From: Paenibacillus swuensis
Lineage (GTDB): Bacteria; Bacillota; Bacilli; Paenibacillales; DY6
Length of the DNA stretch: 64,000 nucleotides
NCBI RefSeq assembly: GCF_001644605.1
Contig: NZ_CP011388.1
Location: forward strand, 1,597,001 to 1,661,000
Direction: 5' to 3'
A program made the translations under genes and the position numbers. The notes below the pieces were generated by a model that made no database searches, had not been told where the DNA came from, and worked only from the letters and a program-made list of their open reading frames with translations. Positions 35,339-43,687 of the stretch are shown here, piece by piece. Numbering within the stretch: the stretch's first letter is position 1; the number at the start of each line of letters is the position of its first letter.

Positions 35339-35514
35339 TTACATGTATTTCATAAATGCTTCGATGATGGCGAAATCCGGCATCGTATAGCCCGACGGCA
35401 ATCCGGTCATAATCCGGTTCCAGACCACAGAGTCTACTTCCAATTCCGGTTCGGAGACATAGATCGTGAATAATGAATCGTACAGCACAGAAGGTACTTT
35501 TACCTCTTCCATGA
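35339..35514 (-). pseudogene. small gene with an apparent frameshift
   Basis: ATG at 35514, eight to ten bases after AAGAGGGGG, opens MEEVKVPSVLYDSLFTIYM and then loses coding sense, stopping after 26 codons. One frame over, a segment continues VSEPELEVDSVV, WNRIMTGLPSGYTM and PDFAIIEAFMKYM to a TAA at 35339, 15 bases before the methyltransferase start. A single missing base around 35455-35463 would join them into a ~57-residue protein. I do not recognise it. It may be a sequencing error or a real decay. Confidence 0.45.
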
Positions 35515-35521
35515 TAGTTCG

Positions 35522-36724
35522 TTACCCCCTCTTGGCCAAAGCTTGCGAGTATACGTCTAACGTATTCTCAAAGTTACGCTCCAGCAACCAATATGTTCTG
35601 CCCCATTCCGCCGCATTACGACCCAGATCCTTGCGGAAACCGTCATTAGCCAATAGCAAGTGAAGATGTTGATATAATAATTCGGCTTCGGAATGCGGAG
35701 AAATAAGTCCCGTGACGCCATGCTGCACCATTTCCGGCAGTCCTCCGGCATAAGTCGTTACCACAGGTTTCCCGGCCACTTGAGCTTCTATGACGGAATA
35801 GGGTTGATTATCCTGTAAACTAGGTTGTACATATATATCGCACATTCCCATCAGAGCAGGGATATCGTTCCGGCTGCCCAGGAACTTTACGTATTCTGAC
35901 AATCCCAGTTCCATTGAAAAACTTATGAGATTGTTGCCCATCTCACCTTCGCCCACAATCCAGCATTCCCAATCACTTCTGGCTTTGTGAAGCTTGGACA
36001 GTGCTACCAGCAAATATTGAATGCCCTTCAGATGAACAAGTCGTCCTGTATACATAATGACTTTTTTGCCTTTAGGCTTCACAATGTCGGACTTCTCCCG
36101 CATTCGCTTGGAAAAATGATTTACATCCAAACCATAGGGGAACACGGTAATCTGTTCCGGAGTTACCCCCTGAGAAGTTAATATATTCTTCATCCACTGG
36201 GAGGAAGCAATTGTAACGGTTGAGGATTGTACGCCTTCAAGCTCTAATGTCTGGTAGAAATCCACAAGCTGCTCCTTCTGGACAGGGGTTAACCCATTCG
36301 TTTTCGGCAGCAATCGAATTTCGTTCGGCAATGAACCATGAAGGCTGGCCACAAGAGGCGTATGAGACGCCTTGACCCTGGACAGGGCACGGGAAGAAAT
36401 GGCATCATGCGTATGGATTAAATCATAGTTCGCGATACCGAAATAAGCGGCCGAGAGCTCCATACAATAGCGGTCTGCCTCCGTCTGCATGATCCAAGGG
36501 CTCAAAGCGAGACAACTTCGGGATAATTTGGATAGGATTAACGGCATCAAAGTTTCTTTATGAAGACGCTCATTTTTATTGATGATATGAAAGTAATCAT
36601 TGGAGTTCCCCATAATATCCACTTCGTGACCGCGGCTTTCCAGACTTTCTTTCAGTTGGGACATTAACGGCCAGACTCCCCCGAGATGGGGAAGCTCCCA
36701 ATAGGTGGCCAGCAGTATTTTCAC
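35522..36724 (-). CDS. GT4 glycosyltransferase
   Basis: About 400 residues, GT-B: Gly-rich N-terminal HLGGVWPLMSQLKESL, HTHDAISSRAL, VIMYTGRLVHLKGIQYLL and PYSVIEAQVAGKPVVTTYAGGLPEM (E-x7-E site for the nucleotide sugar). The GTG at 36724 is preferred, with GAGGAAGG eight bases upstream; the longer reading frame adds 40 residues that look non-native. Cytoplasmic or peripheral. It is divergent from the small 36894 gene and heads the 35522-34682 segment of the island. Confidence 0.88.
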   Translation of the reverse strand: MKILLATYWELPHLGGVWPLMSQLKESLESRGHEVDIMGNSNDYFHIINKNERLHKETLMPLILSKLSRSCLALSPWIMQTEADRYCMELSAAYFGIANYDLIHTHDAISSRALSRVKASHTPLVASLHGSLPNEIRLLPKTNGLTPVQKEQLVDFYQTLELEGVQSSTVTIASSQWMKNILTSQGVTPEQITVFPYGLDVNHFSKRMREKSDIVKPKGKKVIMYTGRLVHLKGIQYLLVALSKLHKARSDWECWIVGEGEMGNNLISFSMELGLSEYVKFLGSRNDIPALMGMCDIYVQPSLQDNQPYSVIEAQVAGKPVVTTYAGGLPEMVQHGVTGLISPHSEAELLYQHLHLLLANDGFRKDLGRNAAEWGRTYWLLERNFENTLDVYSQALAKRG

Positions 36725-36893
36725 CGGATGCACCTTCCTCAAGAGATTTAGTCTACTAATACTATATTCCTGTTGGCCGTTTCCGTATGGTTGATTTCCC
36801 TGCGGCTTAACAAAAATAGACAACCCGTCCCTATCGCCTTTCAATCATTGAAGCATATGCTGTCATATCTGTTCATAACAGGAGGTAAAGTAT

Positions 36894-37247
36894 ATGGCTA
36901 CAAGGATCTTGAAACAAATCACCAATCCTCCCGTTGACGGGGGATATTATATCACGGAGGCCAACCTTCATTTGATGAATCCCGGAAACCTCACCTTTAA
37001 TGTATTAATCCGGGTGCTTACCGGCACCACGGTGCGGGGACAGTATCTGCATGAACTGGAATCCGTACATTCCGCTAAATCCAGCGTGGTTCTTTATGGC
37101 ATTCCCCTGCTTTACGACGACATTTCGTTCATCATTTACACTTCCGTTACAGGTTCACACCCGCTTCATATCCGGCTGAATATACTGGATGTGTACCATA
37201 ACGAGATTTTGAGATATACGGAAGATGACTTTGTCATGCTGGGCTAA
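36894..37247 (+). CDS. small beta-rich protein of unknown function
   Basis: 117 residues, no signal peptide and no cysteine. The sequence is dense in Val/Ile/Thr/Tyr with short alternating strands (NLTFNVLIRVLTGTTVRG, SSVVLYGIPLLYDDISFIIY, HPLHIRLNILDVYH), which suggests an all-beta sandwich. I do not recognise the family. The ribosome site GGAGG is strong. It is the only plus-strand gene inside the glycosylation island and ends with its stop overlapping the stop of the convergent GT4 gene by three or four bases. Possibly a structural or lectin-like spore-surface protein; this is inference. Confidence 0.75.
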   Translation: MATRILKQITNPPVDGGYYITEANLHLMNPGNLTFNVLIRVLTGTTVRGQYLHELESVHSAKSSVVLYGIPLLYDDISFIIYTSVTGSHPLHIRLNILDVYHNEILRYTEDDFVMLG

Positions 37248-38314
37248 TAAACCCCCAACGTATTTAACATGGCAATAAACCTGTCTGTGTACAGCGAAGG
37301 CGCGAATGTAGTTGCGATATGAGTTTGCGCGTGATCGCGAAGACTGGCGCGATAATTGGGACTGCTCATCATGGTACGCGCTTCGTGCACCGCCTGAGGA
37401 ATGTTGCCCAGCGGATAAAACTGACCTGTTACTTCCGGAATAATAAAGATTTTTACACCGTCTGAATCAGTGGACAACACCGGGCATCGGCAACTCATCG
37501 CTTCCGCTACGGCATAGCCGAATCCCTCTACCTTAGAGGTGGAAATGACAAGACCGCCAGAGTCCCCGATCATGGATAAGTAGTCGGCCATCTCATCGTG
37601 AGGCACATTGGACCTTCGCACGATATGCGGCAACAAATGTAAGGCGTCAACCATTAGGTTGTATTTGTGCAGTTCTGCGGGATCATAAAGATTGGCATCC
37701 TCAAACATCCATAGCTTTAACACGGGAAATTCCTTTAGCAGCCAGTAACCGATCTCCAGAAAGTCGGACCAATTCTTGTTGGCTTCAATCCTTCCCACCC
37801 ATCCGATAATCGGATATGCCGCGGGCACTTGAGGTCGATACGTAAACCTTGAGGTGTCCAGCAAGTTGGTGAAACAGAAATGCTTTACGGTCGGAAACAT
37901 CGATTGGAACAAATGAATCAAATGCGGCGTTGTCGGGTACAGAACCGCGTCACAACAAGATCGAATGTACTCTGCCCCTTGATGTAATGAAAGCTCCGCT
38001 TGTTCCATTGAGCCCAAGCCCTGCGCTTCATATACCAATGGTCCGCGATACCCGAGCCGGCGGAGTCTTGCCAGCATTTCGAAATCGGAGCCCACGAAGA
38101 CGGCATCGTATCCTTCGGTCATGATCAGTGCGTGAATGGCCGCATCCTGGTTAGTTACATGAATCGGTGTGCCTCGGTTGTTCTGCGTTCCCGCACCGCT
38201 CATTGTATATAGAATTTGGCAGACTACACCGCGCTCCTGGAGCGCTTCGCACCTTAACCGGTTCAAGGTTTCCATCCCGCCGCTGGGTACGAAATAGGTA
38301 AACAAGATTTTCAT
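37244..38314 (-). CDS. GT4 glycosyltransferase
   Basis: About 356 residues: opening ILFTYFVPSGGMETLNRLRCEAL, IGWVGRIEANKNWSDFLEIG before the second Rossmann domain, and VEGFGYAVAEAMSCRCPVLSTDSDGVK as the E-x7-E nucleotide-sugar site. ATG at 38314 (after AAAGAGG) is preferred to an earlier one at 38353. It follows the small basic protein gene by 45 bp on the same strand. Role in the glycan cannot be assigned further. Confidence 0.88.
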   Translation of the reverse strand: MKILFTYFVPSGGMETLNRLRCEALQERGVVCQILYTMSGAGTQNNRGTPIHVTNQDAAIHALIMTEGYDAVFVGSDFEMLARLRRLGYRGPLVYEAQGLGSMEQAELSLHQGAEYIRSCCDAVLYPTTPHLIHLFQSMFPTVKHFCFTNLLDTSRFTYRPQVPAAYPIIGWVGRIEANKNWSDFLEIGYWLLKEFPVLKLWMFEDANLYDPAELHKYNLMVDALHLLPHIVRRSNVPHDEMADYLSMIGDSGGLVISTSKVEGFGYAVAEAMSCRCPVLSTDSDGVKIFIIPEVTGQFYPLGNIPQAVHEARTMMSSPNYRASLRDHAQTHIATTFAPSLYTDRFIAMLNTLGVY

Positions 38315-38358
38315 ATGCATGCCTCTTTTCCCTTGAGAAAATGAACCAGACACTGGGG

Positions 38359-38613
38359 TTATATATGATGAGCCCCTTCGGCTAAACCTTGCGCGAATCC
38401 GGTATGAAATCCTTGATTATATCCCTCGTTAAACGCTCTGTGGTTTACAACGGCTCGCTTGGGAACCCGTTTGGCCGTGATCACCTTACGTTTGCGACCC
38501 TGCTTCCGAGCTAATCTTCGTCCTGTCAATTGCCGTTTCAGGACTCGTTTTCTGGTGACAACGGCACGACTTTTCCTTGCCGATTTACGGCCTATTTGAA
38601 CCCGTTTCTTCAT
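38359..38613 (-). CDS. tag-only basic protein (Lys/Arg stretch plus GYxxGF motif)
   Basis: About 84 residues. The first ~60 are mainly Lys/Arg with interspersed Val/Ala/Leu (RKSARKSR, RKQGRKRKV), and the last 24 read RAFNEGYNQGFHTGFAQGLAEG, an aromatic-glycine motif with a four-residue period. The same combination opens the CgeB, GT2 and GT-D enzymes of this island. No enzymatic domain. GGAGGTG lies 15 bases before the ATG; an ATT 9 bases upstream in frame is an alternative start. It is followed by GT4 and preceded, overlapping, by a CgeB gene. A structural or docking role is inferred. Confidence 0.65.
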   Translation of the reverse strand: MKKRVQIGRKSARKSRAVVTRKRVLKRQLTGRRLARKQGRKRKVITAKRVPKRAVVNHRAFNEGYNQGFHTGFAQGLAEGAHHI

Positions 38614-38656
38614 TTTGCGAATGATAATCACCTCCGAACTCCTGCGTCTTAAGCAT

Positions 38657-39781
38657 CTATAACGCTCCAAATATTAAAGTTAACGCTTGATGAAGTCTGT
38701 GCGCGTAAGTATGTTCACTCATGGTTCTGCGCAATCCCCTCAAAGCGATCGCGCGCCGCTCATTCTCATGGATGAGATAATGCTCAAGCTTGTGCAGCAT
38801 TTCCTCAGGTGAAGAATAAGTTGCGATTTCATGTCCCGGTACATAGAACCTCTCCAAATCGGCTCTGGCATCCGTTAATTGCAGCGTTCCGGTTGCCGAT
38901 ATTTCAAACGTTCGCGGATTCGGCGAAAGCGCACCGATCTTTCGTGTATTGTGGTTGTACGTTTCATCATCGGGATCTCTGTGAAGGTTGATCACAATTT
39001 TGGTGCCGCTGTAATGCTCCGCTGTTTCTGCGGGGCCCAGCCATTTTCCCAGATCTATTTTGGAAGCGAGGCGTTTATAGTTCTGCAATCGATCCCACCA
39101 AATTCCGGTAAAGCGAATATCTTTGGACGCCAGCGGGCCCGCAATCTGGTCGAAGAAAGCGATACGATTCCAATATCCGCTACCTATAAAGGCGATATCT
39201 CTGCGGGCATGACGCCCGACCTGCCTGGGCCGATAAACGGAGGATTGCGCGCCGAAGGGCAAATAATGAACCTGCGCGCAGCCATTCTGTTGATAGAACT
39301 CCACACAGCTGAGCTCGAGGGTAAATACATGATCATAATGCCTGGCGATCCAGATCGTAACGTCTGTATAGTACGGGTCATCGGCGAGCCATAGTGCGGT
39401 TAATATGCCTAATTCCCGAATGCGGTCAATCTGGGCTACCTGCAAGGTCATACCGTCCAATACGAACACCAGATTCGGCCGCAATTGTTGGGACAAAGCC
39501 GCGATATCCTGTGTCGGATCACCCAAATGCAGTTCCCGGACAAGCCCGCGCAACGCTTCTATGATCGCATCATCAATAGGGTTATAGGGAAAGCCCTTTC
39601 CGGAGGATACATAGAGGACGCTCATCTCCCGTATGGGTATATTCAAAGGCGCGGTTTCCCGTATGATGGATTCGCATTGACCCATGTAATAGCCGTCATT
39701 CAGACCAAATTTGTATCCGGAATGCCAGCGGCTCTTGCGATGTTCCGAAGGTTTACGCATACCGGCGCTCTTCTTACGCAT
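38657..39781 (-). CDS. CgeB-type glycosyltransferase with basic/GYxxG tag
   Basis: 374 residues. Residues 1-20 are basic, 21-38 carry the tag SGYKFGLNDGYYMGQCES, and the remainder is a CgeB-family GT-B-like domain: LVFVLDGMTLQVAQIDRIRE, ALWLADDPYYTDVT, VHYLPFGAQSSVYRPRQVG, IAFIGSGYWNRIAFFDQ and PRTFEISATGTLQLTDARAD. CgeB of Bacillus acts in the mother cell on the outermost spore layer. AGGTGAG precedes the ATG. It is paralogous to the adjacent upstream gene, sharing most motifs. Overlaps the next (small tag) gene region. Confidence 0.88.
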   Translation of the reverse strand: MRKKSAGMRKPSEHRKSRWHSGYKFGLNDGYYMGQCESIIRETAPLNIPIREMSVLYVSSGKGFPYNPIDDAIIEALRGLVRELHLGDPTQDIAALSQQLRPNLVFVLDGMTLQVAQIDRIRELGILTALWLADDPYYTDVTIWIARHYDHVFTLELSCVEFYQQNGCAQVHYLPFGAQSSVYRPRQVGRHARRDIAFIGSGYWNRIAFFDQIAGPLASKDIRFTGIWWDRLQNYKRLASKIDLGKWLGPAETAEHYSGTKIVINLHRDPDDETYNHNTRKIGALSPNPRTFEISATGTLQLTDARADLERFYVPGHEIATYSSPEEMLHKLEHYLIHENERRAIALRGLRRTMSEHTYAHRLHQALTLIFGAL

Positions 39782-39800
39782 AATCTCACCTGCCTTATCA

Positions 39801-40904
39801 TCATGAACTGTACATCATTTGCAGCATCTGATTCAGACGCTTGTGAAAGGTGTGTTCCGCATAGGTCCGTTTAAGTCCCCGCAGCGCAATGGTCCTTCGT
39901 TCATCTTCATGATTAAGATAATACTGGATTTTGTCCGTAAGCTCAGCCGCGTTACTAAATGTCACAATATCATGCCCCGGTGTATAAAATTGGCTTAAAT
40001 CCTGCCTGATATCCGTTAATTGCAGCGTGCCGCAGGCCGAAATCTCATAGGTTCGGGGGTTAATCGAGTGGGCGGGTATTTTTAACCGGTTTCGGTTATA
40101 AATTTCATCATCCGCCGCACGATGCAGATTGATGACGATTTTGGCACCGCTGTAATATTTCACGGATTCTTCCGTAGGGATCCATTCCAGCCGAATTCGT
40201 TTCTGCAGCAATTTATAATTACGCATCTTTTCCCATTGGGAACCGGCGATAACCGTATGAATCCGGGACAGATACGGTGCCATCTGATCAAAAAGCGCTG
40301 TTCGGTTTGTAAATCCGTTTCCGATGAAACATACATCTGAGCGGTATTCAGCCCCTACATGCTGCGGTCTGTAAACGGCCGGGTTTACTCCTAAAGGCAG
40401 ATAGTGAACCTGAGCGCAGCCCAGCGAGGTATAATACGGTATGCAACTAAGTTCGTGTGTAAATACGACATCATACTGGACAGCAATCGCTCCGGAGAAA
40501 TCCGTAAAGTAGGGATCATCCGCAAACCACACCGCGGTTTTAATGCCCATGGCGCGAACGGCCTGGATTTGCATCGGGTGATCGGGAGGAAACGTGTGCA
40601 AACCGTTGATGACCAGTACCAGATCGGGACGGTGCATCGCCGCAAGCCCTTGAATATCTTGTTGATTTCCCACAATCGTTTCGGTTACCAGCGTACGCAA
40701 TGCCGTAATTACCCCGTTATCAATCCCTTCAAAGCCTTGGGGGATGAGCAGCACCCGCAGATTTCGAAGAGGATACGCTTCGGGCGGCAAACTGTGAAGT
40801 ATGGCTTGACCCGCGCCGTGCATATACCCATGCGACCAACCTAGCTGAAACCCGCTGTCACGGCTGGACGTCTGGATTCTGCGGGCTTTCCTGTGAGCTG
40901 CCAT
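39801..40904 (-). CDS. CgeB-type glycosyltransferase (paralog) with basic/GYxxG tag
   Basis: 367 residues. Basic opening (MAAHRKARRIQ), tag SGFQLGWSHGYMHGAGQAIL at about residues 17-36, then the CgeB domain: LVLVINGLHTFPPDHPMQIQAVRA, TAVWFADDPYFTDF, VHYLPLGVNPAVYRPQHVG, VCFIGNGFTNRTALFDQM and RTYEISACGTLQLTDIRQD. GAGGAGGTGATG leads to the ATG. It lies 19 bp upstream of the other CgeB gene and 16 bp after a GT2-like gene, so all are co-transcribed. The two paralogs probably act on different sugars or positions. Confidence 0.88.
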   Translation of the reverse strand: MAAHRKARRIQTSSRDSGFQLGWSHGYMHGAGQAILHSLPPEAYPLRNLRVLLIPQGFEGIDNGVITALRTLVTETIVGNQQDIQGLAAMHRPDLVLVINGLHTFPPDHPMQIQAVRAMGIKTAVWFADDPYFTDFSGAIAVQYDVVFTHELSCIPYYTSLGCAQVHYLPLGVNPAVYRPQHVGAEYRSDVCFIGNGFTNRTALFDQMAPYLSRIHTVIAGSQWEKMRNYKLLQKRIRLEWIPTEESVKYYSGAKIVINLHRAADDEIYNRNRLKIPAHSINPRTYEISACGTLQLTDIRQDLSQFYTPGHDIVTFSNAAELTDKIQYYLNHEDERRTIALRGLKRTYAEHTFHKRLNQMLQMMYSS

Positions 40905-40920
40905 TTCATCACCTCCTCTT

Positions 40921-42042
40921 TCATGAGCTGCCTTTCCATTTGCGCTTGCGCATCCGGTCCTGATAGTGGAAACGTCCGTCCGTCATCGCCAAGTAGGCTT
41001 CCATCGCTTCCAAGTGATCGCCGATACGCAGTTCCATTTCTTCCGTGCCTCTGGAACGCAAGGCCCATTTCGATTGCGATAAATGAATCATGCGACACGC
41101 GCTTACTATTAAGTTGGCGCGAAGAGCTGTAAGTTGAGCTTTGGGAGGTATCATCAGCAGCTCGGCTCCTATGACCTCCAGCGCCTTTCGCGAAAGCGCG
41201 TGAGGCAGAGTCGCCATCGAATTCGCTGCGAGGTCTTCTCGCCCCATCGCATGATTCATAAATTCTTGCAGAACACTGACCCGGTCCCTCAGATGAAAGA
41301 AGGGAAGCAGCGGTGTCATATCCGCAAGCGCGATATCCACGCCTTTTCCCGCTGCGGCAAGGAGAGGAATGAAAAAGTCGGCTTGAGCGGGAACGCTCCC
41401 GTCCGTGAACAGCAGAATGTCTCCAGTCGCTTTCAGCGCGCCCAGGGTACGTCCTACATCCTGGCCCAGAGCATCCGGATAATACAGGGTGAGGATGCCA
41501 TCCGGTTCTGAGGCTGCCTCAGTCCCGGGATTCGGCGTCCCGTCCTGCACGATGATGATCTCGTGCAGGGACATCCGCCGCAGCTCCCGAAGCAGCTGCG
41601 GGTGCGCTCCCTGTCCGCCGCTTACCGTTACGACGGCGGACACGGTTTGCCCGGTGGGCAGCAAGAGCCACGGCGGCGGATCCGCAGGGCCGAACACCCC
41701 GCGCAGGTAAGCGCCCACCAGCTGCGCGTAGCGGGCGGGCGGAGCTTGGCGACGCCCCGCCGCGCCGTACCAGGACACCCATAAACGGGCAAGGCTCCGT
41801 TTATGGGTGTCCGCGGGGGCCGCAGCCAGCAACGCGCGGTGGCTGCGGCCCGCCCGGTGCGCGGCTGCGAGCAGCGCCGCGCTGAGCCGGGTGCCGCCGG
41901 AGGTTGCGCGGTCGGCGGCACCCGGTCCGCGGCCCCGCGAGCGGCCGCGGCCGGGGGAGCGCCCGCTGCGCTTCAGCGGGCGTGAGGCTCTGCCGGCGGG
42001 CTTGCGGCCGGCGGCGCGGGAAGCGGGCTTGCGCGGCTTCAT
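40921..42042 (-). CDS. GT2-like protein with GC-rich basic N-terminus and altered DXD
   Basis: 373 residues. The first ~130 are Arg/Ala/Gly/Pro-rich (PGRGRSRGRGPG), strongly basic, encoded by DNA of very high G+C. The C-terminal ~240 form a GT2-type domain paralogous to the next gene upstream: IIIVQDGTPNPG, GQDVGRTLGALKATGDILLF and TLPHALSRKALEVIG match it. The metal site that reads DGD in the paralog is DGS here, so activity may be lost or changed. A perfect 16-bp inverted repeat lies inside the coding sequence (41773-41812). GGGAGGTG precedes the ATG. Confidence 0.78.
   Translation of the reverse strand: MKPRKPASRAAGRKPAGRASRPLKRSGRSPGRGRSRGRGPGAADRATSGGTRLSAALLAAAHRAGRSHRALLAAAPADTHKRSLARLWVSWYGAAGRRQAPPARYAQLVGAYLRGVFGPADPPPWLLLPTGQTVSAVVTVSGGQGAHPQLLRELRRMSLHEIIIVQDGTPNPGTEAASEPDGILTLYYPDALGQDVGRTLGALKATGDILLFTDGSVPAQADFFIPLLAAAGKGVDIALADMTPLLPFFHLRDRVSVLQEFMNHAMGREDLAANSMATLPHALSRKALEVIGAELLMIPPKAQLTALRANLIVSACRMIHLSQSKWALRSRGTEEMELRIGDHLEAMEAYLAMTDGRFHYQDRMRKRKWKGSS
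41773..41812. repeat. perfect 16-bp inverted repeat inside a coding sequence
   Basis: GGACACCCATAAACGG and its exact reverse complement flank an eight-base loop GCAAGGCT. The stem lies within the GC-rich N-terminal part of the GT2-like gene, in frame through HKRSLARL. There is no T run after it on either strand. Confidence 0.9.
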
Positions 42043-42049
42043 GAGGCGG

Positions 42050-42850
42050 TCACCTCCCGACGGTGCGTTGCCGATTCAGGTCTGGCCGGTTGCCGCGCGG
42101 GTCCGTCATGCGAATGTACCAATGGATCGCTTCCAGGTGATCCCCCATGATCAAATGCTGCAACGGATCCACCGCAAAAGCCTTGCGCCTTCGCGGATTT
42201 TTCCGTCCCACATCAATACGGTGTACCGCGCTGACGTATAATCCGTTATGGATGGCCATGGACAGAGCAAGCGGGGGAACCGCGAGGTTCTCGCAGCCGA
42301 TCGACTCCAAGGCGCGGCGGCTTAACGCATGCGGAATGGTAGTCAGGGAAGCGCCCTTGAGATCCGGCCGGTTCAACGCTGCAGACATCGCATGCTTCGC
42401 CAGCACGACCGGATGTACGATCTTCCGTTTGGTATAGCCCAAATACTGATTTAACGCGACGTCCACACCCTGTTCAACGGCTCGCACCAGAGGAATAAGA
42501 TCCTTCGCCGGTATAACAATGTCTCCGTCGATGAACAAGAGGATATCGCCTCTGGCGGCTTGAGCTCCCACCCCGCGTCCCACATCATGCCCCAGCGGCT
42601 CGTCAAAGCTGATAACCTTCGCCCCCATACGGACGGCGAGTTCTCGAGTACCGTCTTTAGAACCGTTGGCGACGACTATAATCTCCGTTTCCGGGTGGAC
42701 TCTGGCGGCTTGGGTAATGATGCGGCTGATCGTCTTGATCTCGTTCATAACCGGAATGATTACGGATACTTTAGGAGAAAGAGAGTTGACGAACGTAAAG
42801 GAACGGCGTTGCCTGTTGGATTTGCGGACGGCTTTATGGCGATGATGCAT
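42050..42850 (-). CDS. GT2 glycosyltransferase with basic N-terminus
   Basis: 266 residues: a basic N-terminus (HHRHKAVRKSNRQRR), then a GT-A fold: KVSVIIPVMNEIKTISRII, IIVVANGSKDGTRELA, GHDVGRGVGAQAARGDILLF and the metal-binding DGD in FIDGDIVIP. The C-terminus is again basic. It is the first gene of a six-gene run (42850 to 37244), with AAAGGAGG before the ATG. The likely reaction is transfer of a sugar to a spore-surface acceptor, role otherwise unknown. Confidence 0.88.
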   Translation of the reverse strand: MHHRHKAVRKSNRQRRSFTFVNSLSPKVSVIIPVMNEIKTISRIITQAARVHPETEIIVVANGSKDGTRELAVRMGAKVISFDEPLGHDVGRGVGAQAARGDILLFIDGDIVIPAKDLIPLVRAVEQGVDVALNQYLGYTKRKIVHPVVLAKHAMSAALNRPDLKGASLTTIPHALSRRALESIGCENLAVPPLALSMAIHNGLYVSAVHRIDVGRKNPRRRKAFAVDPLQHLIMGDHLEAIHWYIRMTDPRGNRPDLNRQRTVGR

Positions 42851-43414
42851 CTCTTTTCAGCCTCCTTAAAGCTTTTTCACCCACAGTGTATGTGTATAGG
42901 GTATTTGTGTAACGGCTTTAGCACATCCACGTTTATATTGGTGCGAATGCCCGCGGTACAAGTGCGGATAAGCATTAGGGAAGGGGAAAACATCCCGTTT
43001 TTTGGGCAAAATAATCGCATCCAGCCACGAAGTGTGTATAAAGGTAACGATTTATTTTGAGAAGTTGCCCGTTTACGCTATTTCCGGATCTTTAAACACG
43101 ACCCCAACAAATAGATAAACGAACTTCCTTCGTGTGTCGTCAAAACTGCACATGAAGGAACTTCGTTTCTTCGTTTACCTATGATTACTTAAATGCACTA
43201 AATATAGAGAAATTCTGCTGCTTAAGAGTGTAAATAGTTACCTTGCCCGTTGAAGCACAAACATAACCTTCGCAACACACCGCGTGTTCGGATCGATGCG
43301 GGACAGACGTAACGATATATGGATATATGTATTTCCTCGGCGCAATGCGTTGCCCCGGTTGCCCATTAAACGTATTCCTTGTAAAATAATCCCCCTCAAA
43401 CTGAGCAAGGGGGA
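42851..43414. other. 564-bp intergenic region with one long hairpin
   Basis: No open reading frame of quality on either strand. It should contain the promoter of the 42850-37244 unit, but I could not pick a convincing -10/-35 pair; a sigma-K-type promoter would be expected. It holds an 18-bp imperfect inverted repeat (43117-43168), and the terminator of the small tag gene at its left side (minus-strand view). Confidence 0.5.
43117..43168. repeat. long imperfect hairpin in the intergenic gap
   Basis: AAACGAACTTCCTTCGTG pairs with CATGAAGGAACTTCGTTT (16 of 18 positions) around a 16-base loop. It could be a leftover terminator or an RNA structure; no gene reads into it on the plus strand, and the T-run is weak. 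Confidence 0.55.
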
Positions 43415-43417
43415 TTA
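43384..43417 (-). terminator. terminator of the small-gene operon
   Basis: TAATCCCCCT and its complement AGGGGGATTA flank a ten-base loop with T-rich sequence after it on the minus strand. The stop codon of the tag-only gene is inside the stem. Confidence 0.82.
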
Positions 43418-43687
43418 CAACGATTGATTTAAATAGGCTTCCTCATAACTTCGCTCATAAGCAACGGCATGGCCTTCCGCATACCCTCGGCGATATCCGG
43501 ACGCATAGACGTCTTGCTTACGCATTCTCTTCCCTGATTTCTTCCTTAAGCTCTTTCCAGCATTTTTCCCCGAGCTCTTCCTCGTGCTCTTCCCGGGTTT
43601 CTTCCTGCTCCTGACCTTCGGAGTTGCTGTTCCTGCGCCCGTGTTTACCTTAGCACGTATTGCTGACTTCTTACCTAATTTACTCAT
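43415..43687 (-). CDS. tag-only basic protein (second copy type)
   Basis: 90 residues. About 60 residues of Lys/Arg/Ser/Gly (GKSTRKSSGKNAGKSLRKK) are followed by VYASGYRRGYAEGHAVAYERSYEEAY, again the G-Y-x-x-G-Y-x-x-G pattern. No enzymatic domain. ATG at 43687 is chosen for AAGGAG six bases upstream; it overlaps the end of the preceding helical-protein gene by eight bases. It is the last gene of a seven-gene run starting with the RmlA-like gene, which argues for co-expression with the tagged GT2 and GT-D enzymes. Confidence 0.7.
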   Translation of the reverse strand: MSKLGKKSAIRAKVNTGAGTATPKVRSRKKPGKSTRKSSGKNAGKSLRKKSGKRMRKQDVYASGYRRGYAEGHAVAYERSYEEAYLNQSL

